From Woeseiaceae bacterium (GTDB taxonomy: Bacteria; Pseudomonadota; Gammaproteobacteria; Steroidobacterales; Woeseiaceae), in NCBI GenBank assembly GCA_028280615.1, contig JANQLK010000019.1, positions 1 to 64,000 of the forward strand: 64,000 nt of DNA, in the 5' to 3' direction. The position numbers and the translations under genes were made by a program. Numbering within the stretch: position 1 is the stretch's first letter; each line of letters begins with the position of its first letter. Positions 29,710 to 40,429 of the stretch are shown in pieces. The notes beneath the pieces are model-generated. The model did not search any database and was not told where the DNA came from. It saw nothing but the letters and a program-made list of their open reading frames with translations.

Positions 29710-31166
29710 GAGAAAGCCTCCGGCGCGCGTGTATGCCAGTCGGTGTCACGCTGGTACTGGTGTGCGACGTTGAGCAGCCTGCCCTCCGACCAGTGCGGGC
29801 CGACGAGATGCAGGCCGACCGGCAGTCCGCCGACGAGTCCACAGGGCGTGGAAAGCGCCGGCAGTCCGGCCAGGTTCGCGCCGATCGTGTAGATGTCGTT
29901 CAGGTACATCCTGATCGGGTCGTCGGTCTTGTCGCCGAGCTTAAAGGCCGGCGTCGGCGTCGTCGGGCCGGCGATGACGTCGACGTTCTCGAAAGCCCTC
30001 GAAAAGTCGTCGCTGATGAGCTGGCGCACTTTCTGCGCTTTCAGGTAGTACGCATCGTAGTAGCCGGCCGACAGCACGTAGGTGCCCGTCATGATGCGAC
30101 GCTTGACCTCGGCGCCGAAGCCTTCGCCGCGGCTTTTGCAGTACAGCTGCATGAGATCGGCGGCGTTCTCGGCCCGGTGACCGAAGCGGACGCCGTCGAA
30201 ACGCGACAGGTTCGAAGAGCACTCGGCCGGCGCGACGACGTAATAGGTCGGCACGCAGTAGTCGAGGTTCGGCAGGTCAACCTCCGAGAGTGTCGCGCCG
30301 CGCGACTCGAGCACCGCCAGCGCCTCGCGCACGGCCTTGCCGGTCGCCTCGTCGAGGCCGGCATCGAAGTGCTGGCGCACGATACCGACCCTGAGGCCCG
30401 CGAGATCCCGGTCGAGCCCCGCCACATAGTCGTCCACGGGATGCTCGATCGAGGTCGAGTCCCGTGCATCGAAGCCCGCCATGGCGCCGAGCAACAGCGC
30501 CGCGTCGGCGGCCGACCGCGTAATCGTGCCGGCCTGGTCGAGACTCGAGGCGAACGCGATCATGCCGTAGCGGGACACGCGGCCGTAGGTCGGCTTCACG
30601 CCGACCGTGTTCGTGAGCGCCGCCGGCTGACGGATCGAGCCGCCCGTGTCGGTGCCGGTCGCGGCCGGCGCCAGGCGTGCGGCAACCGCCGCGGCGGAGC
30701 CGCCCGACGAGCCGCCCGGCGAGCACTCGGCATCCCAGGGGTTTTTGACGGGGCCGAAGTAGCTCGTCTCGTTCGACGAGCCCATGGCGAACTCGTCCAT
30801 GTTGGTCTTGCCGAGCGTGATCGCGCCGGCGTCCGCAAGTCGCTCGACGACGGTCGCGTCGTAAGGCGAGACGAAGTTCTCGAGCATGCGTGAACCGCAG
30901 GTTGTCCTGGCGCCGCGCGTGCAGAAGATGTCCTTGTGCACGATGGGCAGCCCCTCGAGTGGCCCGGCCTCACCGGCGGCGCGGCGGGCGTCGGCCGCAT
31001 CGGCCGATTCGAACGCCGCGTCCGCGAGCACCGTGACGAACGCGTTCAGGTCCGTAGCGTGCGTCTCGATGCGCCCGAGCAGCGCCTGGACAATCTCGCG
31101 CGACGTGAAATCGCCGCGGTCCAGACCGGCCTTGAGCTCGGTCAGCGTCTTCGCATGCAGGCTCAT
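29706..31166 (-). CDS. gatA: Asp-tRNA(Asn)/Glu-tRNA(Gln) amidotransferase subunit A
   Basis: 486 residues, amidase-signature enzyme that hydrolyses glutamine to supply ammonia to GatB. The Ser-cisSer-Lys triad is visible: Lys78 in VHKDIF, Ser153 in GGSSGGS and Ser177 in [11 protein letters not shown]. The ATG at 31166 overlaps the gatC stop by one base (TGATG); an in-frame extension further upstream overlaps gatC and is not coding. Length matches the family. Confidence 0.97.
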   Translation of the reverse strand: MSLHAKTLTELKAGLDRGDFTSREIVQALLGRIETHATDLNAFVTVLADAAFESADAADARRAAGEAGPLEGLPIVHKDIFCTRGARTTCGSRMLENFVSPYDATVVERLADAGAITLGKTNMDEFAMGSSNETSYFGPVKNPWDAECSPGGSSGGSAAAVAARLAPAATGTDTGGSIRQPAALTNTVGVKPTYGRVSRYGMIAFASSLDQAGTITRSAADAALLLGAMAGFDARDSTSIEHPVDDYVAGLDRDLAGLRVGIVRQHFDAGLDEATGKAVREALAVLESRGATLSEVDLPNLDYCVPTYYVVAPAECSSNLSRFDGVRFGHRAENAADLMQLYCKSRGEGFGAEVKRRIMTGTYVLSAGYYDAYYLKAQKVRQLISDDFSRAFENVDVIAGPTTPTPAFKLGDKTDDPIRMYLNDIYTIGANLAGLPALSTPCGLVGGLPVGLHLVGPHWSEGRLLNVAHQYQRDTDWHTRAPEAFS

Positions 31167-31453
31167 CAGTCGATGACCCTGGGGACCAGATAGTAGCCTT
31201 CGGCGACCTCGCCGGCATTCTGCTGGTAGCGGTCGCGCTCGTTGCTCTCGGTCACGACATCGGCACGCAGGCGCTGCGCCGCATCCAGCGGATGCGCCAT
31301 CGGCACGACGTCGTCCGTGGGTGCGGCGGACAGCTGATCGACGAAATCGACGATTCGTGAGAGTTTGTCGACGGTGTCGTCGAAATCGTCGTCCTGAAGC
31401 TCGAGCCGCGCCAGCATCGCAATGTGCTGTACCTGGTCTTTTTCGAGTGACAC
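31166..31453 (-). CDS. gatC: Asp-tRNA(Asn)/Glu-tRNA(Gln) amidotransferase subunit C
   Basis: 95 residues, the small subunit that wraps and stabilises GatA. The helix [12 protein letters not shown] near 7-18 and the later PLRxD-type segment ([14 protein letters not shown]) match GatC. The start is GTG at 31453 with GGAAAG about 8 bases upstream, chosen because the family N-terminus ([11 protein letters not shown]) begins there. First gene of gatCAB and divergent from mreB. Confidence 0.94.
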   Translation of the reverse strand: MSLEKDQVQHIAMLARLELQDDDFDDTVDKLSRIVDFVDQLSAAPTDDVVPMAHPLDAAQRLRADVVTESNERDRYQQNAGEVAEGYYLVPRVID

Positions 31454-31528
31454 TTGAGGGCTTTCCGGGGTCTGAAACGCTCTGCTTTTCTGCGCCCGCG
31501 CGGGGCGTCGGCAATGATACACGCCGCC

Positions 31529-32634
<1,106 letters not shown>

Positions 32635-32665
32635 TCGTGCCAGGCGACCTCTGTAACGCCCTGGC

Positions 32666-33550
32666 ATGACCGCTTCCAGAGGAAACACGACCAACCCCAC
32701 CAGGATTCCGGCGCTGGGCTTCAGGACGCTGGCACTGATCGTCCTGAGCATCGTTCTCATGGTGCAGGACCAGCGCCAGCACCACCTCGAAACCGTCCGC
32801 GACATGATTTCGGCGGCCGTCTACCCGATCCGGGTCGTCGTCGCGGCCCCGGCCAGGCTGTTCGCCTGGACGAGCGAGAACACGCAGTCGCGCAACCAGC
32901 TCGAACTCGAGAACGCTCGCTTGAAGGCCGAGAAGCTCCTGACCGGCGCGCGGCTGCTCGAACTCGACTCGCTGCGCGCCGAGAACGACCGGCTGCGGGC
33001 GATGCTCGAGGCACGGCAGCAGGTGCGCAACGACGTCCGCGTCGTCGAGATACTGAGCGTCGACGCGAATCCGTTCCGGCACAGCATCGTGCTGGACGTC
33101 GGCAAGTCGGACGGCGTCTACGACGGCCAGGCGCTGCTCGATGCCGACGGCGTCGTCGGCCAGGTGATCGATACCTCACCGATGACGTCGCAGGCGCTCC
33201 TGATTAGCGATCCCGACCACACGCTGCCCGTCGAGGTGTTGCGCAACGGCCTGAGAACCGTCGCGTTCGGCACGGGCGAGCTCGGCCGGCTCGACCTGCC
33301 GTTCCTGCCGAACAACGCCGACATCGAGGAAGGCGACCTGCTCGTGACGTCAGGCCTTGGCGGCGCCTTTCCGTCGGGCTATCCCGTCGCGCGGGTGGTC
33401 CGCGTGCAGCGCATTCCGCAGCAGGCCTACGCGGCCGTCTCCGCCGAGCCCGTAGCGGCGCTCGACCAGGTTCGCGAGGTCATGCTGATCTGGCCGGCGG
33501 CCCCCCGCAGTGCCAACCCGCCGACGGCCGGGGAGCCGGACAATGAGTAG
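32666..33550 (+). CDS. mreC: Rod shape-determining protein MreC
   Basis: 294 residues, bitopic inner-membrane protein of the elongasome. A hydrophobic helix at about 15-32 is followed by a coiled coil (about 68-110, rich in Leu, Glu, Arg) and the periplasmic double beta-barrel with the family segment VVGQVIDTSPMTSQALLI. The last 30 residues are Pro-rich. It stimulates PBP2 in the Rod system. Its stop overlaps the mreD start by 8 bases. Confidence 0.96.
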   Translation: MTASRGNTTNPTRIPALGFRTLALIVLSIVLMVQDQRQHHLETVRDMISAAVYPIRVVVAAPARLFAWTSENTQSRNQLELENARLKAEKLLTGARLLELDSLRAENDRLRAMLEARQQVRNDVRVVEILSVDANPFRHSIVLDVGKSDGVYDGQALLDADGVVGQVIDTSPMTSQALLISDPDHTLPVEVLRNGLRTVAFGTGELGRLDLPFLPNNADIEEGDLLVTSGLGGAFPSGYPVARVVRVQRIPQQAYAAVSAEPVAALDQVREVMLIWPAAPRSANPPTAGEPDNE

Positions 33551-34034
33551 CTCCTTCGTAAGCCGCCACCTGACCGTGGTCGTGTCGCTGGTCGTCGCGA
33601 TGATGCTGTCGATGATGCCGTTGCCCGACTCGATCGCCGCGTTTCGCCCGGACTGGGTCGCGCTCATGATGATCCTCTGGGCCATGGCCGTGCCACGAGC
33701 CTATGGCGTCGGCGTCGCCTTCATCGTCGGCATTTTCTTGGACGTCGCCCAGGGCACACTGCTCGGCCAGCACGCGCTCGCTCTCGTTGCGATTACCTTC
33801 ATTACTGTCAAATCGAACCTGCTGATGCGGGTCTTTCCGCTGCTGCAGTTGACCGCCGCCGTGTTTGCGCTGAATGCCGTCTACCAGTTCCTTTTGTTCT
33901 GGATCAACGGCGTCGCCGGTGTCACGGCGCCCGCCTCGACCTACTGGGGTCCCGTGCTCATGTCGGGGCTCGCCTGGCCGCTGCTGTACACTGTGATGAC
34001 GGGCACACGCTACCGGGTGGAATCGAGACACTGA
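33543..34034 (+). CDS. mreD: Rod shape-determining protein MreD
   Basis: 163 residues, all-helical inner-membrane protein with about five membrane segments. The pattern FRPDWVALMMILWAMAVPR and FIVGIFLDVAQGTLLGQHAL is characteristic of MreD. The ATG at 33543 lies inside the last codons of mreC (8-base overlap); a longer in-frame start is not supported. One base separates it from mrdA. Confidence 0.95.
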   Translation: MSSSFVSRHLTVVVSLVVAMMLSMMPLPDSIAAFRPDWVALMMILWAMAVPRAYGVGVAFIVGIFLDVAQGTLLGQHALALVAITFITVKSNLLMRVFPLLQLTAAVFALNAVYQFLLFWINGVAGVTAPASTYWGPVLMSGLAWPLLYTVMTGTRYRVESRH

Positions 34035-34035
34035 C

Positions 34036-35931
34036 ATGGCGCTGTTGTCGCCGATCAAGGACCATCATTCCGAGCGCCGGCTATTCATCGGCCGCGTGCT
34101 GTTCGCGTCGTTCGTCGCGATTCTGCTGCTCGGCGCGGTCGTCGGGCGCCTGGTCCAGCTGCAGGTCTTCGACTACGAGCATTTCGCCGCACGCTCGCAG
34201 GGTAATCGCATACGCATCGAGCCCGTGCCGCCGATTCGCGGCCTCGTGCTCGACCGCCAGGGCCGGGTCCTCGCCGAGAATCTGCCGGCCTACCAGCTCG
34301 AGCTGATCGCCGAACAGGTGCCCGACGTCGACGAGACGCTGAGCCGGCTCGCGGCGCTGAACCTCATCGAGGCCAGCGACATTCCGCGCATCAAAACGCT
34401 GATCGACGGCACGCCGCGCTTCAAGCCCGTGAAACTGAGTCTGCGGATGAGCCCGGAGGAGATCGCCAACTTCGCGATCCAGCGGCCGCGATTTCCGGGC
34501 GTCGACTTCCGACCGAGCCTCGTGCGTCACTATCGCGACGGACCGCTGGTCGCGCACGCCGTGGGCTACGTCGGCGCGCTTTCCGAGGCCGATCTCGAGC
34601 TGCTCGACCCGGCCGACTACGCCGGGACCGGACACACGGGCAAGACCGGCGTCGAGCAGAGTTTCGAGTCCCATCTGCACGGCGATCCGGGCTACAAACA
34701 CGTCGTCACCAATGCGCGCGGCCGCGCGCTGCCGGCGGATTCGCGTGAACTCGCCGACTCGGTCCCGCTCGATGCGCAGCCGGAGCCCGGCGACAACGTT
34801 TACCTGAGCATTGACCTCGACCTGCAGCGCATCGCCACGCGCTCGCTCGAGGCGCGCCGCGGCGCCGTCGTGGCGCTCGACCCCTGGAGCGGCGAGGTTC
34901 TCGCGCTGGTCAGTTCGCCGTCGTTCGACCCCAATCTGTTCGCCGTCGGCATGACGACCGAGCAGTTCGCGACCCTTCAGTCCGACCCGGACCGGCCGCT
35001 GTTCAACCGGGCCGTGCGCGGAACCTACCCGCCGGGCTCGACGATCAAGCCGATGCTGGCGCTCGCGGCGCTCGAGACCGGCGCGACCAACCTGACCCGC
35101 AAGAGCGTTTGCTTCGGCTATTTCTCGCTGCCGAATTCGTCGCACCGCTATCGCGACTGGAAGCCCCAGGGCCACGGCGAAGTCGACATCCACGATGCGA
35201 TCGAGCAGTCCTGCGATGTGTATTTCTATGAGATCAGCCAGGACATCGGCATCGACCAGATGCACGCCTATCTCGACATGTTCGGACTCGGCCAGCCGAC
35301 CGGCGTCGACATCCGCGGCGAGAAGGGGGGCATCAATCCGTCACGCGAATGGAAACAGAGGACGTTTTCCAACCCGGCCGACCGGCGCTGGTACCACGGC
35401 GAGACCGTCATCGCGTCGATCGGCCAGGGCTATATGCTCGCCACGCCGCTGCAGCTCGCGAGTGCCGTTTCCGCCGTCGCGACCCGCGGCGCGCGGTATC
35501 GTCCGCACCTCGTGGCAGCCTGGGAAGATCCCGTGACGGGCGAACGCACGCTGGTCCGGCCGGAGCAACTCGACGACATCGTCATCGAGAACGCGTTCTA
35601 CTGGGACAACGTGATCGGCGCGATGCAGGGCGTGATGCAGGGCGAAAACGGCACCGCGCGTGCCGTGGGCATGAACGCTCCCTATTCGATGGCCGGCAAG
35701 AGCGGCACGGCGCAGGTGTTTTCGGTCGCGCAGGAGGACGAGTACGACGAGGAGGAGATCGAGGAACGGCTGCGCGACCACGCGCTGTTCGTCGCATTCG
35801 CGCCCGTCGAGGACCCGAAGATCGCCGTGGCGGTGATCGTCGAGAACGGCAGCAGCGGCAGCCGAGTGGCCGCGCCCATCGCGCGCGCCGTCATGGATCA
35901 GTACCTGGGGATCAACGATGCGGCGGACTGA
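34036..35931 (+). CDS. mrdA: Penicillin-binding protein 2 (elongasome transpeptidase)
   Basis: 631 residues. A single N-terminal membrane helix (about 18-38) leads to the pedestal (PBP dimer) domain and a C-terminal transpeptidase. Active-site motifs: Ser335-Thr-Ile-Lys, Ser392-Cys-Asp (SxD in place of SxN) and Lys555-Ser-Gly-Thr. It crosslinks new peptidoglycan during elongation together with RodA. Order mreBCD-mrdA-mrdB is the usual one. A short acidic stretch (DEYDEEEIEER) follows KSGT. Confidence 0.97.
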   Translation: MALLSPIKDHHSERRLFIGRVLFASFVAILLLGAVVGRLVQLQVFDYEHFAARSQGNRIRIEPVPPIRGLVLDRQGRVLAENLPAYQLELIAEQVPDVDETLSRLAALNLIEASDIPRIKTLIDGTPRFKPVKLSLRMSPEEIANFAIQRPRFPGVDFRPSLVRHYRDGPLVAHAVGYVGALSEADLELLDPADYAGTGHTGKTGVEQSFESHLHGDPGYKHVVTNARGRALPADSRELADSVPLDAQPEPGDNVYLSIDLDLQRIATRSLEARRGAVVALDPWSGEVLALVSSPSFDPNLFAVGMTTEQFATLQSDPDRPLFNRAVRGTYPPGSTIKPMLALAALETGATNLTRKSVCFGYFSLPNSSHRYRDWKPQGHGEVDIHDAIEQSCDVYFYEISQDIGIDQMHAYLDMFGLGQPTGVDIRGEKGGINPSREWKQRTFSNPADRRWYHGETVIASIGQGYMLATPLQLASAVSAVATRGARYRPHLVAAWEDPVTGERTLVRPEQLDDIVIENAFYWDNVIGAMQGVMQGENGTARAVGMNAPYSMAGKSGTAQVFSVAQEDEYDEEEIEERLRDHALFVAFAPVEDPKIAVAVIVENGSSGSRVAAPIARAVMDQYLGINDAAD

Positions 35932-35964
35932 GGCTCTGCGAATTGCTCGTGACGGAGCGGCGAG

Positions 35965-37104
35965 ATGGCGCTGATCGATACGCAGCGGCTGGTCGTCGGC
36001 GGCACGGCGCCGCTGTCAGATGTCGCGCGGGTTCTCAAGCGGCTGAACGTCGACGGGCCGCTGCTCGGCGCTTTGCTTCTGATCTGCGCCTGCGGGCTCG
36101 CGGTGTTGTACAGCGCCGTGGGCGAAAGCATGCGCCTGACGTTGAACCAGACTGTCCGCCTGGGCGTCGCCGTGACGGCCATGCTGATCGTGGCGCAGAT
36201 ACCGCCCGAATTCCTGCGCCGCTGGACGCCATGGGCCTATCTCGCCGGACTCGCGCTCCTGATCGCCGTGCTCGTCAACGGCGAAATCGGCCAGGGCGCG
36301 CGCCGCTGGCTCGACCTGGGTATCCGCTTTCAGCCATCCGAGATTATGAAGCTCGCCGTGCCGATGATGGCCGCCTGGTATCTGCACGACAAGCGTCTGC
36401 CGCCGCGGTTTGGCCAGCTGCTCGTGATCGGTGCATTGATCGTCGCGCCGACCGTACTGATCGCGCGCCAGCCCGATCTCGGCACGGCGCTGCTGATCGC
36501 CGCGTCGGGCGTTATCGTCATCGTGCTGGCGGGACTGTCGATTCGCCTGATACTGGGCCTCGCCGTCAGCGCCGTGCCCGGGGCCTTCGTTCTGTGGAAC
36601 TTCATGCAGGACTACCAGAAGCAGCGCGTGCTGACGCTGTTCGACCCGGACAGCGACCCGCTCGGGGCCGGCTACAACATCATCCAGTCCAAGATCGCGA
36701 TCGGCTCGGGCGGCCTGTTCGGCAAAGGCTGGACCAACGGCTCGCAGGCGCAGCTCGAGTATCTGCCCGAGCGCGACACGGACTTCATCTTTGCCGTGCT
36801 GGCCGAGGAATTCGGCCTGCTCGGCGTGCTTTCTCTGTTGAGTGTGTATGTGTTCGTCGTGGCGCGCGGCCTGTACATTGCCACGCAGGCACAGGACACC
36901 TATTCGCGCCTGCTCGCAGGCTCGATCAGTCTCACGTTCTTCGTCTACGTGTTCGTCAATACGGCGATGGTCTCGGGGCTCATACCCGTCGTCGGCGTTC
37001 CGTTGCCGCTGGTCAGTTTCGGCGGTACGTCGATGGTGACGCTATTGGCCGGATTCGGTATTCTGATGTCGATTCACGCCAACCGAAAACTGCTCCCGCA
37101 TTGA
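35965..37104 (+). CDS. mrdB: Rod shape-determining protein RodA, glycosyltransferase
   Basis: 379 residues, SEDS-family integral membrane protein with about ten helices. It polymerises lipid II in partnership with PBP2. Family blocks seen are GARRWLDLGIRFQPSEIMKL split as RRWLDLG and QPSEIMKLAVP, QPDLGTALL, ERDTDFIFAVLAEEFGLLG cut as RDTDFIFAVLAEE, and the C-terminal PLPLVSFGGTSM. GGAG lies about 10 bases before the ATG. The stop overlaps the TTG start of mltB by four bases. Confidence 0.96.
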   Translation: MALIDTQRLVVGGTAPLSDVARVLKRLNVDGPLLGALLLICACGLAVLYSAVGESMRLTLNQTVRLGVAVTAMLIVAQIPPEFLRRWTPWAYLAGLALLIAVLVNGEIGQGARRWLDLGIRFQPSEIMKLAVPMMAAWYLHDKRLPPRFGQLLVIGALIVAPTVLIARQPDLGTALLIAASGVIVIVLAGLSIRLILGLAVSAVPGAFVLWNFMQDYQKQRVLTLFDPDSDPLGAGYNIIQSKIAIGSGGLFGKGWTNGSQAQLEYLPERDTDFIFAVLAEEFGLLGVLSLLSVYVFVVARGLYIATQAQDTYSRLLAGSISLTFFVYVFVNTAMVSGLIPVVGVPLPLVSFGGTSMVTLLAGFGILMSIHANRKLLPH

Positions 37105-38093
37105 AGCGCGTACTCCTGCTCGTAGGCCTGCTGCCGTTACTCGTTTCGCCCGCGTTCGCGATCGACCTGTCGCAGCCGAACGTCCAGTCGTTTATCGACC
37201 GGATGGTCGACGTGCACGGCTTCGACGAGGCCGAACTCAGGAGCACGCTCGCTCAAGCCGAGCGCAACGAGAAGATCCTCGAAGCGATCAGCCGGCCGGC
37301 CGAACGGACGCTGAACTGGGGCGAGTATAGAGACATCTTCATAACGCGCGAGCGCATCGTCGCCGGCGCCGACTTCTGGCGTGAGAACGCCAAAACGTTG
37401 ACCGATATCGCCGGGCGTTCGGGCGTGCCCGAGGAAATCCTCGTCGGCATCATCGGCGTGGAGACCTACTACGGCCGCATCACGGGCGGTTACCGGGTCA
37501 TCGATGCCCTGTCGACGCTTGCATTCCACTACCCCCCGCGTTCGCGATTCTTCACAAAGGAGCTCGAACAGTACCTGCTGCTGGTTCGCGAGGAAGGAAT
37601 CGACGCCGCGGAGCCCACCGGGTCGTACGCCGGTGCCATGGGCCGGCCGCAGTTCATGCCGTCGAGCTTTCGTGCCTACGCGATCGATTCGACCGGCGAC
37701 GGCAAGCGCGACATCTGGGAGAACTGGGCCGATGTCGCCGGCAGCGTGGCCAACTACTTCAATGCGAACGGCTGGCGGACGGGCGAACCCGTTGCCGATC
37801 AGGCGACGCTCGGCAGCGCATGGACGAAGCCCGAACCGCGGCCCGAAAACACGCTCAAGGCGAAGGATACGATCGGCGGCTTGAGCAAGCAGGGCGTCGT
37901 CTTCTCGACCGACCTCGACGCCGAGGAGAAGGCCAGCCTGTTGACCTATGAGGGCCACGACGGTATCGAGCACTGGGTGGGCTACCGCAATTTCTTCGTG
38001 ATCACCCGCTACAACCGCAGCGCGATGTACGCGCTCGCCGTCTACCAGCTCGGCGAGGAAGTCGCCCGGGAGGTCCGGAAGGATGCGACCTGA
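37101..38093 (+). CDS. mltB: Lytic murein transglycosylase B
   Basis: 330 residues, slt family 3. A signal peptide ends after residue 20 (PAFA); no lipobox, so it is soluble periplasmic unlike the lipoprotein MltB of E. coli. The catalytic Glu121 lies in IIGVETYYG; YAGAMGRPQFMPSSF and DIWENWADVAGSVANYF split into shorter blocks are family segments. It cleaves the MurNAc-GlcNAc bond with anhydro formation. The start is TTG overlapping the rodA stop; rlpA overlaps its end by 11 bases. Confidence 0.94.
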   Translation: MKRVLLLVGLLPLLVSPAFAIDLSQPNVQSFIDRMVDVHGFDEAELRSTLAQAERNEKILEAISRPAERTLNWGEYRDIFITRERIVAGADFWRENAKTLTDIAGRSGVPEEILVGIIGVETYYGRITGGYRVIDALSTLAFHYPPRSRFFTKELEQYLLLVREEGIDAAEPTGSYAGAMGRPQFMPSSFRAYAIDSTGDGKRDIWENWADVAGSVANYFNANGWRTGEPVADQATLGSAWTKPEPRPENTLKAKDTIGGLSKQGVVFSTDLDAEEKASLLTYEGHDGIEHWVGYRNFFVITRYNRSAMYALAVYQLGEEVAREVRKDAT

Positions 38094-38925
38094 CCCCGCC
38101 CGGCGCGCGGCGGCCGTGGCCGCGCTGTGCGCCGTCGGGGCTATCGTCGCCGGCTGCGCTTCGCCGCCCCGGTTGGCGCCATCGCAACCGGCGGCGCGAC
38201 AGCTGCCGCCCGATGCAGTGCCGCGGCCCGAACCGCCGAGCAAGTACGGCAACGGCCCCGTTTACGAAGTGTTCGGCGAGCGCTACACCGTGCTGAGTTC
38301 TGGGTCAGGCTACCGCGAGCGCGGCGTCGCATCCTGGTACGGCAAGAAGTTTCATGGCCGGCTGACATCGAATCGCGAGCCCTATGACATGTACGCGATG
38401 ACCGCCGCGCACAAGACCCTGCCCCTGCCGAGCTTCGTCAAGGTGCGCAACCTCAAGAACGGCAGGACCGTGATCGTCCGGGTCAACGACCGCGGCCCGT
38501 TCGTACACAACCGAATCATCGACCTGTCGTACTCGGCCGCGCTGAAGCTCGACATGGTGGAGGACGGCACGAGCCTCGTCGAAGTCACGGCCATCACGTT
38601 CGACGGACCCGGCGGCGACCGTCCGGTCCGGGCCGCCGTGCCGGCGAAACCGCCGGCAGCGCCCGCCTCTCCCGAGCCCGTGGAGGCCGAACACACGGTT
38701 TATGCGCAAATCGGAGCGTTCGGCAGCCGCGAGAACGCCGAGGCGAGCCTCGAGGCGCTGCACGGGCGCGGCATCGGCAACGCGTTCATCGACCCGGCCG
38801 ACAGCGGCGACGGCAAGCTGTATCGCGTCCGCGTCGGGCCGATAGTCAACGTCGGGCAATTCGACGTGCTCGTCGAAGAACTCGACTACATGGGCATCGG
38901 CGCGCCCTACCTGGTCACCGACTAG
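38083..38925 (+). CDS. rlpA: Rare lipoprotein A, SPOR-domain septal lytic transglycosylase
   Basis: 280 residues. A lipoprotein signal peptide ends at VAGC (Cys25). The double-psi beta-barrel follows (about 84-175; GVASWYGKKFHG, the RVNDRGPF motif and IDLSYSAA), then a Pro/Ala linker and a C-terminal SPOR domain (about 203-280; YAQIGAFGSRENAEASL) that binds denuded glycan at the septum. It lies between mltB and dacA, a normal position. Confidence 0.95.
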   Translation: MRPDPARRAAAVAALCAVGAIVAGCASPPRLAPSQPAARQLPPDAVPRPEPPSKYGNGPVYEVFGERYTVLSSGSGYRERGVASWYGKKFHGRLTSNREPYDMYAMTAAHKTLPLPSFVKVRNLKNGRTVIVRVNDRGPFVHNRIIDLSYSAALKLDMVEDGTSLVEVTAITFDGPGGDRPVRAAVPAKPPAAPASPEPVEAEHTVYAQIGAFGSRENAEASLEALHGRGIGNAFIDPADSGDGKLYRVRVGPIVNVGQFDVLVEELDYMGIGAPYLVTD

Positions 38926-38954
38926 CCGCGGCTACCCGAACGCCGAATTCCCGC

Positions 38955-38960
38955 TACAAT
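38955..38960 (+). promoter_or_regulatory. Candidate -10 box upstream of dacA
   Basis: TACAAT, 33 bases before the dacA ATG in the 68-base rlpA-dacA gap. No clear -35 is present, so dacA may be partly driven by read-through from rlpA. Confidence 0.3.
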
Positions 38961-38993
38961 ACCGCCTCGCCTGCGGACTCTGATTTACCTCAC

Positions 38994-40139
38994 ATGTATT
39001 CGAAGACCCCGAAGACGCTCGTTCTTCTGCTCGCCCTGTGCAGCCTGTCGCCGGCCGGCGCCCAGCTCGCGCCCGTGCCGTCGCCGCCGATCATCGGCGC
39101 CAAGAGCTACCTCGTGATCGACGGCCAGACGGGCGCGACGCTCGCCGAGCTCAAACCCGATGAGCGGCTCGCGCCCGCCAGTCTGACCAAGCTCATGACG
39201 GCCTACGCCGTGTTCAAGTCGCTGAAGCAGGGACAGGTCAGCCTCGAGGACGAGATCACGGTCAGCGAGAAGGCCTGGCGCACGCAGGGTTCGCGAATGT
39301 TCATCGAAGTGGGCAGCCGCGTGTCGGTCGAGAACCTGCTGCTCGGCATGATCGTACAATCGGGCAACGACGCGAGCGTCGCGCTTGCCGAGCATGTCGC
39401 CGGCAGTGAACAGGTATTCGCCGAACTCATGAACCAGTATGCGCGGGAGCTCGGCATGACGCAGAGCCACTTCATGAATTCGACGGGCCTGCCGGACGAC
39501 AACCACTACTCGACCGCCCGCGACCTCGCGGCCCTCGCCCGCGCGATCGTCGCCGAGTTTCCGGACTATTACGCGTGGTACTCGGTCCGCGAATTCGAGT
39601 GGAACGACATCAAGCAGCCGAATCGCAACAACCTCCTGTGGCGCGACCCGAGCGTCGACGGCATGAAGACGGGGCACACCGAGGAAGCCGGCTACTGCCT
39701 CGTGTCCTCGGCCGAGCGCGACGGCATGCGCGTTGTCGCCGTGGTGCTCGGGACGTCCAGCGCCAAGGCGCGCGTCGACGGCAGCCAGGCGCTGCTCAAC
39801 TATGCCTTTCGCTTCTTCGAAACGCGGCTGCTTTACAGGGCCGGCGAGGCCATCGCCGATACGCGGATCTGGAAGTCGGCCAACGAAAACTCCCCGCTCG
39901 GCGTGCTCGACGACCTGTACATCACGATTCCGCGCGGCTCGTACGATTCGCTCGAGATGCTCAAGAACGTTCCGTCGGTGCTGACTGCGCCCGTCGCCAA
40001 AGGTCAGCCGCTCGCCGACATCGAAGTCCGGCTCGGCGAGGAGACTCTGCTCAAGAGCCCGCTGAGGGCGCTGGACGACAACCCCGAAGGCTCGTTCTGG
40101 CAGCGCACGCGCGATAGTATCAGCCTGATGTTCGAGTAG
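38994..40139 (+). CDS. dacA: D-alanyl-D-alanine carboxypeptidase (PBP5/6 type)
   Basis: 381 residues. A signal peptide (about 1-23) precedes the penicillin-binding domain: SxxK Ser63-Leu-Thr-Lys66, SxN Ser123-Gly-Asn125 and Lys225-Thr-Gly. A beta-rich C-terminal domain (about 290-360) and a final amphipathic stretch (SFWQRTRDSISLMFE) that can bind the membrane follow. It trims the terminal D-Ala of pentapeptides. The next genes are ybeD and lipB, the usual order. Confidence 0.96.
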   Translation: MYSKTPKTLVLLLALCSLSPAGAQLAPVPSPPIIGAKSYLVIDGQTGATLAELKPDERLAPASLTKLMTAYAVFKSLKQGQVSLEDEITVSEKAWRTQGSRMFIEVGSRVSVENLLLGMIVQSGNDASVALAEHVAGSEQVFAELMNQYARELGMTQSHFMNSTGLPDDNHYSTARDLAALARAIVAEFPDYYAWYSVREFEWNDIKQPNRNNLLWRDPSVDGMKTGHTEEAGYCLVSSAERDGMRVVAVVLGTSSAKARVDGSQALLNYAFRFFETRLLYRAGEAIADTRIWKSANENSPLGVLDDLYITIPRGSYDSLEMLKNVPSVLTAPVAKGQPLADIEVRLGEETLLKSPLRALDDNPEGSFWQRTRDSISLMFE

Positions 40140-40155
40140 ATCCGCGGACCGGTCC

Positions 40156-40419
40156 ATGAGTGACGAAACGCTGCTCGAGTTCCCGTGCGAGTTCCCGATC
40201 AAGATGATGGGGCGCGACACGCCGGAGTTTCACGTTGCCGTGCGCGAACTCGTGCAGAAGCACACGGGGCCCCTGGAAGACTCGGCGTTTCAGGCCGCGC
40301 AAAGCCGCGAGGGCCGCTTCGTATCGATTACCGTGACGGTGACGGCGGAAAGCAAGGCCCAGCTCGACGCAATCTACGAAGACCTGACGGCACACGACGA
40401 CGTGCTCATGGCGCTCTAG
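40156..40419 (+). CDS. ybeD: DUF493 family protein YbeD
   Basis: 87 residues with the DUF493 fold pattern: [14 protein letters not shown] at the N-terminus, a central helix, a beta strand ([14 protein letters not shown]) and a helix ending in the HDDVLMAL C-terminus. The position between dacA and lipB is strongly conserved in gammaproteobacteria. Possibly allosteric or ligand-binding (ferredoxin-like), function unproven. 10 bases separate it from lipB. Confidence 0.93.
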   Translation: MSDETLLEFPCEFPIKMMGRDTPEFHVAVRELVQKHTGPLEDSAFQAAQSREGRFVSITVTVTAESKAQLDAIYEDLTAHDDVLMAL

Positions 40420-40429
40420 AGATGACGCC

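Noticed and set aside
35349..37100. Long open frame overlapping mrdA and mrdB upstream of mltB
   Set aside because: Only its last 330 codons (mltB) have a signal peptide and family motifs; the upstream part is an Arg-rich out-of-frame reading of mrdA and mrdB.
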